From Ferrimonas pelagia (GTDB lineage Bacteria > Pseudomonadota > Gammaproteobacteria > Enterobacterales > Shewanellaceae), in NCBI RefSeq assembly GCF_039543565.1, contig NZ_BAABJZ010000015.1, forward strand, positions 1-64,000: 64,000 nt of DNA. Reading direction: 5' to 3'. Shown in pieces: positions 9,628-18,490 of the stretch. The translations under genes and the position numbers were made by a program. Position 1 is the first letter of the stretch. Each line of letters starts with the position of its first letter. The notes below the pieces were generated by a model. That model was not told the origin of the DNA. It searched no databases and was given only the letters and a program-made list of their open reading frames with translations.

Positions 9628-9912
9628 TTAGGTCGTCAGCGACGCAAACAAGAATGCGGATGGCTCAGTGGGAAACCCGACCATGCAACTCGCAACGTGG
9701 ATCTCTACGTCAGATATAGTCTGATAGAGCGTTGGCGAAAACCCGACGCTGTGTTGCCACTGCTGGGATAAAACGCCGGGGAAAGGGCGAAATTGGGTGT
9801 GCTCATCCAGCCAAATAAAGGCGAGCACCAACCCATAGCTAAGCAGCAGTAACTTCAGGTAAAGCGCCACACAGCTGAGCCATGGTGCGGGATTGCGACG
9901 GTGTCTATTCAT
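9628..9912 (-). CDS. Small hypothetical membrane protein in the efflux operon
   Basis: 94 residues with one clear hydrophobic segment at about residues 14-34 and no recognised domain. Its ATG overlaps the end of the TetR gene (stop at 9905-9907, start codon 9910-9912), which suggests translational coupling and supports it being real. It sits between the regulator and the adaptor gene. Function unknown; it may be an accessory subunit or a leftover. Confidence 0.6.
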   Translation of the reverse strand: MNRHRRNPAPWLSCVALYLKLLLLSYGLVLAFIWLDEHTQFRPFPGVLSQQWQHSVGFSPTLYQTISDVEIHVASCMVGFPTEPSAFLFASLTT

Positions 9913-10513
9913 TGCCCGGTATTGTCTTTGCGCTATTGAGGGAGACGATCATCATGCTGGAGAAACGTTGCCAGCTGGCGCGCAGCATCTGGTCATTGTT
10001 GCAGACAAACCACTGACCTAAGGTGCCGCAGATGAAGGTATCCATCATGTATATGACTTCCGTCAACGTGGCTTGAGGTATTGCAGGCGCCAGTTGTGCC
10101 ACGATCACTTGGTATCTTTCTAGGTTGTCTTGCCACAATGCTAAAATGGGCGCTTGTGCTTGGTTGTCAAACACGGCTTGGCTCATAAAGGCTTGCATCG
10201 CCCGAGCGATGGTTGGGTGGTTTTCTAGCAAATTAAAGAGGTTGTCGCCGGTTGATTGAAAAAACGCCGCCAATGTTTCACAGCCCTGTAGCTCCTGATG
10301 GGCGCCATAGGTTTCGATCAAATCGGTTAGCACCGCCAACAGCACCTCATGCAGGCTGGCGAAGTGGTGATACAGCGCACCTTTACTGATCCCCGCCTGC
10401 TTGCTCAGTTTCCCCACGGTTAACGCGGTAAAGCCTTCGGTCCCTAAGATCTGGATGCAAGTATCGAGGATCTTACGTCGGGTCAGTTCGGCGGCTTGGG
10501 TTTTTAGGTTCAT
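9905..10513 (-). CDS. TetR-family repressor of the RND efflux operon
   Basis: 202 residues. The N-terminal HTH (LTVGKLSKQAGISKGALYHHFASLHEVL, about residues 34-60) is classical TetR; the C-terminal domain binds an unknown ligand. It is first in a minus-strand row of regulator, small membrane protein, adaptor and pump. A perfect long inverted repeat 38-83 bp before its start codon is the likely operator, so it probably represses its own gene and perhaps the whole row until a pump substrate binds. No strong terminator separates the genes. Family certain, regulatory target well supported by context. Confidence 0.9.
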   Translation of the reverse strand: MNLKTQAAELTRRKILDTCIQILGTEGFTALTVGKLSKQAGISKGALYHHFASLHEVLLAVLTDLIETYGAHQELQGCETLAAFFQSTGDNLFNLLENHPTIARAMQAFMSQAVFDNQAQAPILALWQDNLERYQVIVAQLAPAIPQATLTEVIYMMDTFICGTLGQWFVCNNDQMLRASWQRFSSMMIVSLNSAKTIPGNE

Positions 10514-10550
10514 AGGATGTCTCTTTCTTCAATGGTGCGAAGCTTAATGC

Positions 10551-10596
10551 ATACCGACCGTTCGTTCAATAATGTAGTTGAACGAACGGTCGGTAT
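10551..10596. promoter_or_regulatory. Probable TetR operator: 19-bp perfect inverted repeat, 8-bp spacer
   Basis: Arms at 10551-10569 (beginning ATACCGACCGTTCG) and 10578-10596 are exact reverse complements around an 8-bp spacer. Size and symmetry suit two TetR dimers or one extended site. It lies directly upstream of the TetR gene of the efflux row. A short T-run follows on the plus strand, but no plus-strand gene lies upstream, so a terminator is less likely. Confidence 0.8.
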
Positions 10597-10687
10597 TTTT
10601 TGTGCCGGATCTCCTCGTCACTGCCGTTCCGTGGAGCCGGAGGCAACCGTCTGCTTGGATGGAATGCGGCGCTCAATGCATCGCGGT

Positions 10688-10737
10688 GGCTCGCCGAGTG
10701 AGCCGGTTGAAGGCCAAGTGAAACGCTCGGCTTGGCC
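10688..10737. other. Two small stem-loops in the tetR/XRE intergenic gap
   Basis: GGCTC/GAGCC (10688-10704) and GGCCAAG/CTTGGCC (10712-10737) can form neighbouring hairpins. Neither has a T-run. The 195 bp between the operator and the XRE gene hold nothing else recognisable. Confidence 0.3.
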
Positions 10738-10791
10738 GTGCTCTGGTGGGTTTTGTGTGTCTCCACTGGACGGGGCGTTTGAGCCGCCGCA

Positions 10792-10995
10792 TCAACGGTC
10801 GTCGGTCGGCTCTTCAAAGATCTGTTCGATCGGCAGCTGAAATAGGCGGGCGATCTTAAATGCCAGCGGCAGGCTGGGATCGAACTTGCCCTTTTCTATG
10901 GCGTTGACGGTTTGGCGCGAGACCTCCAGTCGCTCGGCCAGGTTGGCTTGTGTCCAGTCATGCTCGGCCCTGAGTACCTTCAATCGGTTCTTCAT
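10792..10995 (-). CDS. Small XRE-family (Cro/CI-type) DNA-binding protein
   Basis: 67 residues, almost entirely one helix-turn-helix (LRAEHDWTQANLAERLEVSRQTVNAIEKGKFDPSLPLAFKIARLF). Such short YozG/YgzD-like regulators usually pair with a small membrane protein. The ATG at 10995 has AGGAAA upstream and overlaps the stop (10992-10994) of the preceding, frameshifted membrane-protein gene in an ATGA arrangement. The longer upstream open frame is non-coding. Likely autoregulator of this pair. Confidence 0.88.
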   Translation of the reverse strand: MKNRLKVLRAEHDWTQANLAERLEVSRQTVNAIEKGKFDPSLPLAFKIARLFQLPIEQIFEEPTDDR

Positions 10996-11293
10996 TGGTA
11001 TTTCCTGAGGCCAAGTAGGATGCCAAGGAGGTAGGTGAGCGCCATTAGGATCACCAGATGGGCGATCTCGGCATTGAAGGGGAGCAGGCCGGTCCGCTCT
11101 AGGTTGGCGTAGGCCAGGCCCAACACCAGACCGACGCCGAGCGACAGCCCATGGCTTCCAGTTGGAGCCTTTGTTGCAGTTCATCGAGCCCGTTGAGTTG
11201 GTGTTTATTGGCGCGGATCATGCCAAAGCCGATGGCGACGTTGACTATGATGGCTATTGCGGTGAAAACGGGGGCTTCTGACCAGAGTCGCAA
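10992..11293 (-). pseudogene. Small membrane protein, partner of the XRE regulator, frameshifted
   Basis: The first frame (start TTG 11293, upstream limit uncertain) reads a hydrophobic segment VFTAIAIIVNVAIGFGMI and then LNGLDELQQRLQLEAMG. At about 11153 the sense reading shifts by one base and continues as LSLGVGLVLGLAYANLERTG and a further membrane helix, ending KYQ with a stop that overlaps the XRE start codon. Joined, the parts make a plausible three-helix protein of about 100 residues of the kind paired with short XRE regulators. The break lies at a GGG run that would read through if it were GGGG, so it may be a real mutation or a sequence error. Confidence 0.7.
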
Positions 11294-11383
11294 TGCTGGC
11301 CCTATGGTTGTGGCTGGGTTGGCTCTACCCGTGCTGACGCCTGAGCGGTAGGTTGAGATCTCTTCCCATCAAGGAGAGATGAG

Positions 11384-12139
11384 ATGGAGTCCGTGACACT
11401 GAGCTTGGATCTGGTGCTGCTATTGATGATGGCGATCTACCTTGCTTCCTTGATCAGTTCGGTTACCGGCTCGGCCGGAGGCGTTTTGATGTTTGCTGCC
11501 ATGGGGACCGTGATCCCGGCGCGCGCTTTGGTCGCATTGCATGGCAGTGTGCAGTTGGTTAGTAATCTCAATAGAACTTGGTGGTTACGGCACAGTGTTG
11601 ATGCTCGCCTGTGTGGCTATTTTGGCGTGGGTGTTGCTCTGGGGGCCGTACTCGCGACGGCACTGATCGCGCAGTTTGCCAGTGAGTTGATCCCGCTCTG
11701 GATCCTATTGGCACTGATTGGCTATACCCTGTTTAAACCCAAACGGATGCCGGCCATCCGCGTGAGCGGGCGCGGTTTCTTCTGGGTCGGTTTGGCCACG
11801 GGGATCCTTGGGATCCTAGCCGGGGCCGTCGACCCGTTTCTGGCGGTGTTCTTTGTTCGCGATGATATGAGCAAGCAGCAGATCGTGGCGAATAAGTCGA
11901 TGATGCAGTTGATGACTCACTTGACCAAGATCCCGGCATTTCTCTATTTGGGGTTTTCGTTTGTTGAGCATTGGCCGTTGATCGCTGTGTTTGCTTTGGC
12001 AGCCATGGCGGGCAATTGGACGGGGCTAAAGCTATTGCATCGCATCGATGTAAAGCGCTTTATCACCTTGATGAAGCTCGCATTAATGCTGGCGGCGTGG
12101 CAGATCGGGTTTCAAATATTTGGCAGTATGGTTGCCTAG
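11384..12139 (+). CDS. TauE/SafE-family membrane exporter
   Basis: 251 residues, very hydrophobic, about 7-8 membrane segments, with the two-half architecture of the TSUP (TauE/SafE) family (N-half ASLISSVTGSAGGVLMFAA; C-half GLATGILGILAGAVDPFL). Family members export sulfite, sulfoacetate or related small anions. AAGGAG lies just before the ATG. The aldehyde dehydrogenase gene follows 37 bp later on the same strand, recalling the SafE exporter next to the sulfoacetaldehyde dehydrogenase SafD in taurine-using bacteria. Substrate unproven. Confidence 0.85.
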   Translation: MESVTLSLDLVLLLMMAIYLASLISSVTGSAGGVLMFAAMGTVIPARALVALHGSVQLVSNLNRTWWLRHSVDARLCGYFGVGVALGAVLATALIAQFASELIPLWILLALIGYTLFKPKRMPAIRVSGRGFFWVGLATGILGILAGAVDPFLAVFFVRDDMSKQQIVANKSMMQLMTHLTKIPAFLYLGFSFVEHWPLIAVFALAAMAGNWTGLKLLHRIDVKRFITLMKLALMLAAWQIGFQIFGSMVA

Positions 12140-12176
12140 TTTCGCGACAACAAATGGATGAGGGAGGAGGAAAGGC

Positions 12177-13547
12177 ATGTCAACGCGTTATCAAGTGGTG
12201 AACCCCTATCAGGGGGAGGTGATCGGGGAATATGGTTATACCTCTGCCGAGGCGGCGCTGGCCGCGATCGCGACATTAAAGGCCGGACAGCGCATGGCCA
12301 AGGCCATGGTGGCACACGAGCGCGCCGATGTGCTGCGCAAGTTGGCGGGGCTGCTGGAGCGCCATGGCGAAACCTTGGCGCGCTTGATCACCGCGGAGAC
12401 GGGCAAGACCATCAGTGACGCTCGGGTGGAGCTGTCGCGTGCGGTCAATACCACCATCGCCAGTGCTGAGGAGGCACGCCAGATCCACGGGGAGGCCCTA
12501 GACTCCGATGCCTACGCGCCCAGTCGGGGGCGGATCGGGCTGGTCTGTTGGCGGCCGCTGGGGACCGTATTGTGCATCACGCCGTTTAACTTCCCGCTCA
12601 ACATCGCCATGCATAAGATCGGCCCCGCGTTTGCCGCGGGCAACTGCATCCTGTTCAAACCGGGCCCAGCCAACACCGCGTCGGCGAGGTTACTGACCGA
12701 GCTGTGCTACCAAGCGGGGATCCCGCAGGATGTGTTGCAGTTGTGCATCCCGAGTCTGCCGGACATGGCGGCGATCATCGGCCATCCAGATATCGATGCC
12801 ATTAATTTTACCGGTGGCACGGCGGCGGCGGATGCCATCGCCGCCGCTGCGGGCTATAAGAAGCTGTTGCTGGAGCTCGGCGGCAATGATCCGCTGATCC
12901 TGATGCCGGATGGTGACGTGGATGCGGCGGTTGAGGCGGCGATCAATCAGCGTTTTGCCACGGCGGGCCAGCGCTGCACTGCGGCGAAACGGGTGTTTCT
13001 GCACCGAGATGTGCATGCGGCGTTTCGAGAGCGCTTGCTGGCGAGAACGCGGCAACTGGTGGTGGGCGATCCCAGCCTGGAAGAGACCTTTGTGGGGCCG
13101 GTGATCCATGCCGATGCGGCGGCGGCGGTGATGGCGGGGATCGAGCAGGCCGTCGCAGCCGGGGCCAGCCTGCTGTGCGGAGGTAAGCGTGAGGGCAATG
13201 TGATCTTGCCGACCATTTTGGATCAAGTGACCGATCAGTGTGCTTTGATGACCGAGGAGCTGTTTGGCCCGGTGATCCCGCTGGCGGTTTTTGACTCGCT
13301 GACGGAGCTGATAGCGCGGATCAACAATACCCCATACGGTTTGCAGGCCGGGGTGTTCACCCAGGATCTGCGGGTGATCCGACAGCTGTTTGAGGCCTTA
13401 GATGTGGGATCGCTGATGGCCAACGACGGTCCTGGGTTTCGGGCCGAACATTTCCCCTTTGGCGGCGTTAAAGGATCGGGTGTCGGTCGGGAAGGGGTGA
13501 AGTACGCGATCCGCGAGATGAGCATTCAGAAAACCTTGGTACTCTGA
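12177..13547 (+). CDS. NAD(P)-dependent aldehyde dehydrogenase
   Basis: 456 residues of the ALDH superfamily, oxidising an aldehyde to a carboxylate in the cytoplasm. Catalytic C267 lies in GQRCTAAKR and the general base E233 in LELGGNDP; N138 in PFNFP stabilises the oxyanion. The size fits the succinate-semialdehyde, lactaldehyde or phospho-/sulfoacetaldehyde dehydrogenase group. The ATG has a very strong ribosome binding site (GGGAGGAGG). Directly after the TauE/SafE gene and probably co-transcribed, which makes a sulfonated aldehyde a reasonable guess. No taurine aminotransferase or dehydrogenase is nearby. Confidence 0.88.
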   Translation: MSTRYQVVNPYQGEVIGEYGYTSAEAALAAIATLKAGQRMAKAMVAHERADVLRKLAGLLERHGETLARLITAETGKTISDARVELSRAVNTTIASAEEARQIHGEALDSDAYAPSRGRIGLVCWRPLGTVLCITPFNFPLNIAMHKIGPAFAAGNCILFKPGPANTASARLLTELCYQAGIPQDVLQLCIPSLPDMAAIIGHPDIDAINFTGGTAAADAIAAAAGYKKLLLELGGNDPLILMPDGDVDAAVEAAINQRFATAGQRCTAAKRVFLHRDVHAAFRERLLARTRQLVVGDPSLEETFVGPVIHADAAAAVMAGIEQAVAAGASLLCGGKREGNVILPTILDQVTDQCALMTEELFGPVIPLAVFDSLTELIARINNTPYGLQAGVFTQDLRVIRQLFEALDVGSLMANDGPGFRAEHFPFGGVKGSGVGREGVKYAIREMSIQKTLVL

Positions 13548-13567
13548 ATGCTCATCGCGTTTTATCG

Positions 13568-15289
13568 TTAGGCAGACGTCTTAATCGCCTTGTCGTCGTG
13601 GTGCTCGGTGATGACCGGGAAGCGTGTGGTATTGTTCGCGGGTTCTGGGGCATCTGTGACCGCGTCTAGCGTGGGCTGGTTCGCCAGCTCCACCCGGTTG
13701 CGACCGTTCTCTTTGGCGCGGTATAGGGCATCATCGGATTGCTTGATCAAGGCTTCGACACTGATCTCACTACCTTCATTGCAGGCTATCCCGCCTGAAA
13801 CCGTAACACGGCCGAGTGACTGGCCACTATGAATGAGCTCTTGAGCACCAATGCGGATCAGTAAACGCTCAGCCAGTTCTTGCGCTTGGGTTATGTCGGT
13901 TTCCGGACATAAAATACATAACTCTTCGCCGCCATAGCGACAGACCAGATCCGCTTTTCTGGCGCTGGTCTTGAGTTCCTGACACACCTGTTTGAGGACA
14001 TAGTCTCCAGCGTCGTGGCCGAAGGTGTCGTTGAAGCGTTTAAAGTGATCGATATCCAGCATTAATAGACTGAGTGGCTTGTTGAATCGGCTCGATTGGG
14101 CGATTTGATGTTCCAACACTTCCATTAAGTGGCGGCGATTGAACAAGCCTGTGAGTGGGTCGCGGACGGCTTGCTGGCTCAGGTTGTCGCGCAGTTGGAT
14201 GTTGGCCAGTGCTAAGCCTATCTGTTCGGACAAGGACTCGGCCAGGGAGCGACCGGTAAGCATGTCGGATTCGTTGACGAAGTGCAGGTGCATCACCCCC
14301 AAGGTCTCGCCTTGAGCGAGCAGTGGGATGCACATTTCAAAGCCCTCATCTTTAAGCTGGGTGTGGTTGCAGGGGATCACCAATTGGCTCTCCTGGCTCA
14401 TATGGGTATGGCCCTTTAGCAGTGCCCAGCATTCGTCTCTACCGTACCATTCGCCCTCGATCATCCGCTGGCCCCAGTGGTAGACCACATCCAGACGGTT
14501 GCGGGAGGCTTTGAGCATGGTGATGGTGCCGCGGCATTGTGGTAGCAACTGGGCAAAAATAGGCTCCACCACTTTACAGGCCGACTCGATGCTGGTGCAG
14601 GCGGTCATGAGTCCACCCAGTTGCTGCATCATCATCAGTTCGTGGGTTCGACCCTGCACCTTGGACTCGAGATCTTGGCGTGAGGCGTTCGCTTGCCTGT
14701 CGATGAGGCGGTTGAAGAACATAACCAAGACAAAAATGAGCACAATGCCCGCCGTCCCGGCGGAGAACCCCCAGATCCGGAGTTGCTGCATCTGTTGGTT
14801 AAGTAATGTCATGGGACTTGCAACCCGAATGACGAATTCATCGAATTCGCCATTGGCATTGATAGCGGAAAGCGGCATGGCGAGATAGAGAAATTCAATG
14901 CCCAAGCTCTCGCTTAAGCGTGTGCTTTTACCGTAAGACTCCAGTCTGGCTTGATGGATTTCACTGCGTTCGTTGTGATTTCCCAATTGCATGATCGCAC
15001 TGTTGTTGAGCTCCGAATCCGCGACGACGTAACCATCGCCATTAATGATCGTGATACGCAGGTTGAGTGAAGAGCCAAAATCATCGACGAAACGGTCTAT
15101 ATCGAACGCAGAATTTTCCTCTATTTCATGGCCAAATATGACGGATGTGAGTCGGGTGATCCGAACCAGTTTATTTTCAAGATTGTTTTCCAGCATCTGC
15201 TCAAATCGGATCTCAAGAAAGCCGAGTGAGACGACAAGCAGTGAGGTAAGCATAACGACCGGGATGAGCATCCGCAGGCTGTTTTTCAT
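13568..15289 (-). CDS. Membrane-bound GAF-GGDEF diguanylate cyclase
   Basis: 573 residues: membrane helix near 7-27, a periplasmic sensor region to about 170, a second helix near 172-192, a short coiled segment, a GAF-like domain about 215-370 and a C-terminal GGDEF domain. The active-site loop reads GGEEL and an RKAD inhibitory site stands five residues before it, so c-di-GMP synthesis with product feedback is expected. The sensed signal is unknown. It ends 21 bp from the convergent aldehyde dehydrogenase and is divergent from a second GGDEF gene. Confidence 0.9.
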   Translation of the reverse strand: MKNSLRMLIPVVMLTSLLVVSLGFLEIRFEQMLENNLENKLVRITRLTSVIFGHEIEENSAFDIDRFVDDFGSSLNLRITIINGDGYVVADSELNNSAIMQLGNHNERSEIHQARLESYGKSTRLSESLGIEFLYLAMPLSAINANGEFDEFVIRVASPMTLLNQQMQQLRIWGFSAGTAGIVLIFVLVMFFNRLIDRQANASRQDLESKVQGRTHELMMMQQLGGLMTACTSIESACKVVEPIFAQLLPQCRGTITMLKASRNRLDVVYHWGQRMIEGEWYGRDECWALLKGHTHMSQESQLVIPCNHTQLKDEGFEMCIPLLAQGETLGVMHLHFVNESDMLTGRSLAESLSEQIGLALANIQLRDNLSQQAVRDPLTGLFNRRHLMEVLEHQIAQSSRFNKPLSLLMLDIDHFKRFNDTFGHDAGDYVLKQVCQELKTSARKADLVCRYGGEELCILCPETDITQAQELAERLLIRIGAQELIHSGQSLGRVTVSGGIACNEGSEISVEALIKQSDDALYRAKENGRNRVELANQPTLDAVTDAPEPANNTTRFPVITEHHDDKAIKTSA

Positions 15290-15576
15290 GATCGCTCCCT
15301 GATCACAAAATATGGAATTGTAATAAGTCTAGCTCATTATCATGCTCCGAGGGTCAGCGCTGAAATATGAATTCAAGTGGCTTGTCGCTGGTATGTTGCT
15401 CGCTTGGGGCTGGCAATCACACAGGAAAAATGCCCGACAATCGAGCTTTCGAACGCATCTAAACTGTCCTAGCCGATTGTATTAGAACCATTTTCGGTTG
15501 CGATCTGGTTGTTGGGTGGGCAGAGTGTAGACACTGAAATTGGCTTTAATACAGTAACATTTGGGAATAAGGTGCC
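15290..15576. other. Divergent promoter region of two diguanylate cyclase genes
   Basis: 287 bp without a gene; both cyclases must be transcribed from it. No operator or clear promoter hexamers were recognised. Confidence 0.5.
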
Positions 15577-17463
15577 ATGGATAGACACCGGAAGAGGCAG
15601 GGCGGCTTGCAAGCGACACTGGGGCTGTTGGGGCTGCTGGGGTTGGCGTGGCTACCCGTATTCGGTCAGGCGATGACGTTTGCCGAGTTTGAACATCAAT
15701 TGATGGCACTGCCGGAAACCGAGTATCGACAACGTCTCGACTTGGTTCAGGCTGCGTCGAAGGACAGCACAGATTGGGCGGCAGTCGAGCGCTTTGAACT
15801 GTTTTGGCATGGCGTTGATGCGGCCAATAACGCGTTGGAACGCCAGGCCGCCGGCGGGTTGCTACAGCGTTTAGATAGCGTCAGCCAAGCGATGGCACTC
15901 ACGGATGATCAACGTTTTCGTTGGTTGGTGGTGCAAGGCGAGTATGCGCAATTACAGCAAAACAACGCCGAGGGCTGCCGGTTGTTTGAACAGGCGATGG
16001 GTTCCTTGTCGACGGTAACCTCTCCGGTCGTTCGCGCCGAGCTGATGCAGCGTTATTCCCGCTGCCAGCATCTGTTTGAGAAAGAGTCGCATCGTGCTCA
16101 ACTGCTGAAAACCGCGATTCGCCTGGCCGCGGGCCAGTCAGCTTTGCTCGAGGCCCAGCTGCTGGTGGAGTTGGGGGAGTTTTATAACCGACTTGGCAAC
16201 CACACTCTGGCTGAACGTTATTATCAGCAAGGGCTGGACGGCTTCACACGGTTGGACGCCTCGGCCGACCGGCTGACGGCAACCTTAAATGTGGCGTTGG
16301 CGCAGATGTCATTGGGCAAGTATGCGCAGAGTCTGACCACCTTAAGTCAAGGGGATGCAATATTTAGCCAGGATTATTGGCACTTTCAAAGCCATCGGGT
16401 GCGGGCGGAGATCGCGCTTACACAGCAAAATTACGCTCAGTTGTTGCAGATCAGCCGCGCGAACGAGCTGTATCGTGACGCACTGCTTGGCAGTGCGTTT
16501 GCGACCTTGCATGATCAATTTCTGACGATTGGGCTGCTGCGGCAGGGGGAGCTGGCGGCCGCCCAAAGATTGATCGAGGCGCGCGATCTTACGGCGTATG
16601 AGGGCATGCCGGGTAAGTTGGTTCACTACCAGAGGCGGTTAGAGCTGGAGCTGGCGTTGGCTGTCGCCGGGGAGCTGGGGCAACAACAGCACGCACTGGA
16701 TGCGTTATTGGCTTGGTATGAACAGACTGAAGCGATGCAGAAGCGGGCGATGGAAGAGATGCTCAATAATGAAGGGGATTTCGACTTTCAGCAGCAGGCA
16801 ATTGAATTGCTGAGGCAGCAAACGGCGCTACAAGATTCCTTACGTCAGCAGGAACATAATGCGAAGCAACAAGCCTGGCTGACCGCGCTGGGGTTTGGTT
16901 TGGCGGTGGTCATTCTGACCGCCTATCTGGTGTTGATGTCACGTTCAAAAGAACGGATCCAGCGTCTGTCTGAGCGGGACGATCTTACCGGGGTGTTAAA
17001 CCGGCGCGCCATCTTGTCCCATATACAGCGCAGTGCCCAACAGAAGCGATCCATGGTGGTGTGTTTGTTCGATCTCGACCATTTTAAGCGGATCAACGAT
17101 AGCTATGGCCATGTGGTGGGGGATGCGGCATTACGGCATGTGGCACAACTGGTGACGCAGACCTTGCGTCAGTCGGATCTGATCGGCCGGATCGGCGGTG
17201 AAGAGTTTTTGCTGTGTTTCCATGAGTCCGATCCGTCGTTTGTTGACGGGCTATGTGAACGCTTGCGGCAGCGTTTAGCGGGTTCGCCGCTGCAGATCGG
17301 TGAACGCTCCTTGTTGATCACCGCCAGCTTTGCCTGCGTCGCCGCCACGCCGGAGCAGCTGATGTCGTTTCAGGCGCTGTACAGCCAATTGGATGCCACC
17401 CTGTATCAGGCCAAGGATCAGGGCCGCAATCGATTATTGTGGGTCGAGTCGGGCATCGCTTAG
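15577..17463 (+). CDS. TPR-GGDEF diguanylate cyclase with periplasmic sensor
   Basis: 628 residues: signal/anchor segment about 13-33, a long helical tetratricopeptide-like region about 60-420 expected in the periplasm (for example LLVELGEFYNRLGNHTLAERYYQQGLDGF), a membrane helix about 433-455 and a C-terminal GGDEF domain. The loop is GGEEF and an RQSD inhibitory site precedes it, so an active, feedback-controlled c-di-GMP synthase is expected. ATG 15577 has AAGG upstream. Divergent from the GAF-GGDEF gene. Confidence 0.9.
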   Translation: MDRHRKRQGGLQATLGLLGLLGLAWLPVFGQAMTFAEFEHQLMALPETEYRQRLDLVQAASKDSTDWAAVERFELFWHGVDAANNALERQAAGGLLQRLDSVSQAMALTDDQRFRWLVVQGEYAQLQQNNAEGCRLFEQAMGSLSTVTSPVVRAELMQRYSRCQHLFEKESHRAQLLKTAIRLAAGQSALLEAQLLVELGEFYNRLGNHTLAERYYQQGLDGFTRLDASADRLTATLNVALAQMSLGKYAQSLTTLSQGDAIFSQDYWHFQSHRVRAEIALTQQNYAQLLQISRANELYRDALLGSAFATLHDQFLTIGLLRQGELAAAQRLIEARDLTAYEGMPGKLVHYQRRLELELALAVAGELGQQQHALDALLAWYEQTEAMQKRAMEEMLNNEGDFDFQQQAIELLRQQTALQDSLRQQEHNAKQQAWLTALGFGLAVVILTAYLVLMSRSKERIQRLSERDDLTGVLNRRAILSHIQRSAQQKRSMVVCLFDLDHFKRINDSYGHVVGDAALRHVAQLVTQTLRQSDLIGRIGGEEFLLCFHESDPSFVDGLCERLRQRLAGSPLQIGERSLLITASFACVAATPEQLMSFQALYSQLDATLYQAKDQGRNRLLWVESGIA

Positions 17464-17631
17464 CGAGAGGAGTCGCTTATCAAGGGCGAAGCGGAGCCGG
17501 GCTGGTTGGGCGGTCTGCGTACGCTGCTGGGCTGCGCCGATAGTTAGGCGTAGATATCGATAAAACAGACGATTTCATGCACGGGTGAATTGAGTTAGGT
17601 TGAAGGTTTTACGGTCGGCAATGGAGAGCCT

Positions 17632-18465
17632 GTGCCAATACGGGAGCGTTTTCAACATGGCGCGATCTCGGCGATCCGCGTCGGGCGGTTTGCCTTTGGG
17701 ATCAACACCACCTTTATCCTCTATCGCATCGACGACACCCTGATCGATACCGGTCCGAATAATCAGTGGGCGTCCGTTCGTCCTTTTATTGATGAGGATC
17801 CGGTGCGGCAAGTGTTGTTGACCCATCATCATGAAGATCACAGTGGCAATGCCGCTCGGATCGCACAGCACTGTGATCTGTTGCCCTATGCCCCTCCCCA
17901 ATGCCAGGCCAAGTTAGCTCAGGGCTTTGCGACTCCGCTGCTGCAGCGGATGATCTGGGGCAAACCCGTCGGGGTAAAGACGCAGCCTTGGCCGGAGGTG
18001 CTGCAGTTATCGGACGGTGCGCAGATCATCCCGGTACATACTCCGGGTCATGCAAAGGATCTGCACTGCTTTCACATCCCCGCCCACGGTGTGTTGTTTA
18101 CCGGCGATCTCTATATCGCTCGCTCCATTCGTTTTCTGCGTTCGGATGAAGATCTGAGCCTGATCATCAGTAGCATACGGCATGTGTTGACGTTGGAGTT
18201 TGATACCTTGCTGTGTGCCCACAGCGGGGTGATCTCTCAAGGCAAGGAGAAGCTGGCGCAGAAGCTCGATTATATCCTTGACCTGTGTGAGCGGGCCCAA
18301 GCCCTGCACGCTCAGGGGTTGGATACGGATCAGATCGTGCCCCATTTGCTCGGTAACGAGGGGATCGCCTCGCGTCTGAGCGGCTATAACTTCTCTAAAC
18401 GCAATCTTATCCAACAGGCGTTACGGGTGCCGTTGGCGCAGCTGAGCGAGACTGTTGAGGGCTAA
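17632..18465 (+). CDS. Metallo-beta-lactamase-fold hydrolase
   Basis: 277 residues. Metal-binding motif THHHEDHSGN at about residues 65-74 (HxHxDH), later HTPGHAKD, and TGDLY with the bridging Asp. The family covers glyoxalase II-like thioesterases, lactonases and others; this one is not assignable more closely. Start GTG 17632 has GGAGAG upstream; no in-frame ATG fits better. The antiporter gene follows 25 bp later, so the two may be co-transcribed. Confidence 0.85.
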   Translation: MPIRERFQHGAISAIRVGRFAFGINTTFILYRIDDTLIDTGPNNQWASVRPFIDEDPVRQVLLTHHHEDHSGNAARIAQHCDLLPYAPPQCQAKLAQGFATPLLQRMIWGKPVGVKTQPWPEVLQLSDGAQIIPVHTPGHAKDLHCFHIPAHGVLFTGDLYIARSIRFLRSDEDLSLIISSIRHVLTLEFDTLLCAHSGVISQGKEKLAQKLDYILDLCERAQALHAQGLDTDQIVPHLLGNEGIASRLSGYNFSKRNLIQQALRVPLAQLSETVEG

Positions 18466-18490
18466 GTTTAGGTAGGGCGTAGGGGGCAAT

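Noticed and set aside
10551..10600. Long inverted repeat with T-run as an intrinsic terminator
   Set aside because: No plus-strand gene lies upstream to be terminated, and its place before a TetR gene suits an operator.
10566..10817. 83-residue minus-strand frame between tetR and XRE genes
   Set aside because: It runs across the operator palindrome and encodes a low-complexity product.
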